From: VMSU01 sp031400755
GTDB lineage: Bacteria; Desulfobacterota; Desulfobulbia; Desulfobulbales; VMSU01
Assembly (NCBI GenBank): GCA_031400755.1
Contig: JANNQL010000044.1
Coordinates: 1-7,410, forward strand
DNA length: 7,410 nt
Reading direction: 5' to 3'
Shown in pieces: positions 6,420 through 7,410 of the stretch. Within the stretch, counting starts at the first letter, position 1; every line of letters starts with the position of its first letter. The notes beneath the pieces are model-generated. The model saw only the letters and a program-made list of their open reading frames with translations. It ran no database searches and was not told the origin of the DNA. The translations under genes were made by a program, and so were the position numbers.

Positions 6420-6734
6420 GGTAAAAAGGGAATGGCTAAAATAAGGCGGCAATTATAGTCGGCAGAATTCCCCCGCCAGGGAGGACTCGACGCCCAGGAA
6501 GCAAGCCTATCGTGGACGAAGACCCAATAAAACACCATACATTGATCCCACCCTGCTCACAAGAAGTCTTTTAAATGCCCTATTGGGTTAAGCTGCAAAA
6601 AAAATAAATTCTTGCTTTGTTCCAGGATAGTGATTTGATAGAATGCTTGCTGGAATGCCAAGGTGATTTCATCTTTGGAATAACTACTTCTTACCCTGAC
6701 AGTTACAATTGCCTAACAAACAAAGGACACGTCT
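6420..6734. other. Divergent intergenic region, no gene seen
   Basis: This 315-bp stretch separates the minus-strand GNAT gene from the + strand sensor gene, so promoters for both must lie here. It becomes A/T-rich near 6590-6720. I see no convincing consensus promoter or RNA gene. An 8-bp inverted repeat ACCCAATA (6522-6529) / TATTGGGT (6581-6588) is the only symmetric element, and it may be chance. Confidence 0.6.
6722..6727 (+). promoter_or_regulatory. Ribosome binding site of the sensor gene
   Basis: AAAGGA lies seven bases before the ATG at 6735. The good spacing supports this start. Confidence 0.7.
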
Positions 6735-7410
6735 ATGTTTTTAAAATCATTAAGCGTCAAATTCCGGCTCGTTGGTTTCGTGTGTCTTTTGCTGCTCCTG
6801 TTTCTGGTGGCCGGCAGCTTCGGACTCATCGGCATGCGGGACAGCAACAACTCCCTGTCCTCGGTCTACACCAACCAGGTCATCCCCTTAAATGAACTGG
6901 GGAGCTTAAACAATCTCATCCATACCGAAATCATTCAACAGGTGGACCGCCTCCTGTTCGAGCAGATGACCTGGGAAGAGTGCCAGTTCAGAGTGGAAAA
7001 GGCGAAGGGCCAGGTCAACCAGCACTGGCAGAGTCTTACCTCTACCAAATCATCTACCCTCGGCGAATCCGACCCCGTGAAATGGCAGGAATCTTATACG
7101 CTGATGACCAAGGCCACTGAAGAGGTCTTAAACAACCTGTCCTTGTTGCTGCAAGCCAGAGACACCGCAAAGCTTGACGCCTTTTCTGACAAGAAACTCT
7201 ACCCCTTAGGGGAGCTGTACAGTGAAAGAATCGAGCAGATGAACAAGGAACGTCTGGTCCTGATTGAGGAAAGCTACCAGCATTCACAAAAGCGCTTTGA
7301 CCGGGCCAAGCAGACCTTCATCTTCGTCTTAATGGCCGGTGTCCTCCTGTCAGGCCTTTTGAGCATACTGCTCATCCAAGACATCAACAAACCACTCTCA
7401 AAGATCAGCC
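6735..7410 (+). CDS. Transmembrane sensor, probable methyl-accepting chemotaxis protein, N-terminal part (cut by window end)
   Basis: The frame is open from the ATG at 6735 to the end of the window (225 codons). It starts MFLKSLSVKFRLVGFVCLLL, with a first membrane helix around residues 12-33. A mostly helical periplasmic region of about 155 residues follows, then a second membrane helix around residues 194-216 (TFIFVLMAGVLLSGLLSILL). The sequence after it, QDINKPLSKIS, looks like the start of a HAMP linker. The periplasmic part resembles the four-helix-bundle ligand-binding domain (4HB_MCP): 'SLSSVYTNQVIPLNELGSLN' is typical of its first helix. The signalling domain lies outside the window, so a histidine kinase or diguanylate cyclase with the same N-terminal plan is not excluded. 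A good ribosome binding site lies upstream. Confidence 0.8.
   Translation, partial: MFLKSLSVKFRLVGFVCLLLLLFLVAGSFGLIGMRDSNNSLSSVYTNQVIPLNELGSLNNLIHTEIIQQVDRLLFEQMTWEECQFRVEKAKGQVNQHWQSLTSTKSSTLGESDPVKWQESYTLMTKATEEVLNNLSLLLQARDTAKLDAFSDKKLYPLGELYSERIEQMNKERLVLIEESYQHSQKRFDRAKQTFIFVLMAGVLLSGLLSILLIQDINKPLSKIS

Noticed and set aside
6522..6588. Inverted repeat ACCCAATA / TATTGGGT as an operator or attachment site
   Set aside because: Eight bases at a distance of 51 can occur by chance, and no supporting motif is nearby.
6612..6644. TTGCTT and TAGAAT as a sigma-70 promoter for the sensor gene
   Set aside because: The spacing is 21 bases, too long for a standard promoter, and both boxes are imperfect.

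Overview
This GC-rich bacterial window carries the distal part of a Hyb-type (Hyd-2-like, group 1) membrane-bound [NiFe] uptake hydrogenase operon on the + strand. A convergent set of minus-strand housekeeping and accessory genes follows, and then the start of a + strand chemoreceptor-type gene. The hydrogenase type, the UGA (selenocysteine) codon, the REP-like palindromes and the gene mix suggest an anaerobic member of the former Deltaproteobacteria (Desulfobacterota), possibly a Desulfobulbaceae- or Desulfuromonas/Geobacter-like organism. That assignment is inference; no marker gene proves it.

Layout. 1-720: 3' part of hybB (NrfD-like membrane quinone-reactive subunit). 721-825: intergenic spacer with a perfect 19-bp inverted repeat built from ATTACGA units. 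826-2526: hybC, the hydrogenase large subunit, interrupted by an in-frame TGA at 1015-1017. 2527-3036: hybD, the maturation protease that trims the HybC C-terminus. 3059-3916 (minus): a secreted protein of unknown function, possibly DUF4412-like. 3917-4107: spacer with a REP-like palindrome pair. 4108-4905 (minus): truA. 4880-5821 (minus): a DUF2156 acyltransferase-like protein overlapping truA. 5822-5996: a spacer with a GC-rich long inverted repeat. 5997-6419 (minus): a GNAT acetyltransferase. 6420-6734: a spacer. 6735-7410: N-terminal part of a transmembrane sensor, probably a methyl-accepting chemotaxis protein, cut by the window end.

The main discovery is in hybC. The TGA sits exactly at the second cysteine of the N-terminal Ni-binding motif (RxCGxCxxxH), so the sequence reads RICGV-U-TTVH. 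It is followed by a well-formed hairpin (lower stem 6 bp, upper stem 7 bp, six-base loop GGCUUC starting 18 nt after the UGA) that fits the bacterial SECIS pattern. Reading frame and homology continue without a break to a normal C-terminal DPCLACAVH motif and a 15-residue cleavable tail, giving a 566-residue protein, the usual HybC size. In classical [NiFeSe] hydrogenases Sec replaces the first cysteine of the C-terminal motif, a terminal Ni ligand. Here Sec would replace a Ni-Fe bridging cysteine in the N-terminal motif. Two nearby genes (truA and the DUF2156 gene) use TGA as a real stop, so this is not a general codon reassignment.

HybB, HybC and HybD form one functional unit: HybC carries the active site, HybB passes electrons to the quinone pool (with HybO and HybA expected just upstream), and HybD releases the HybC tail after nickel insertion.
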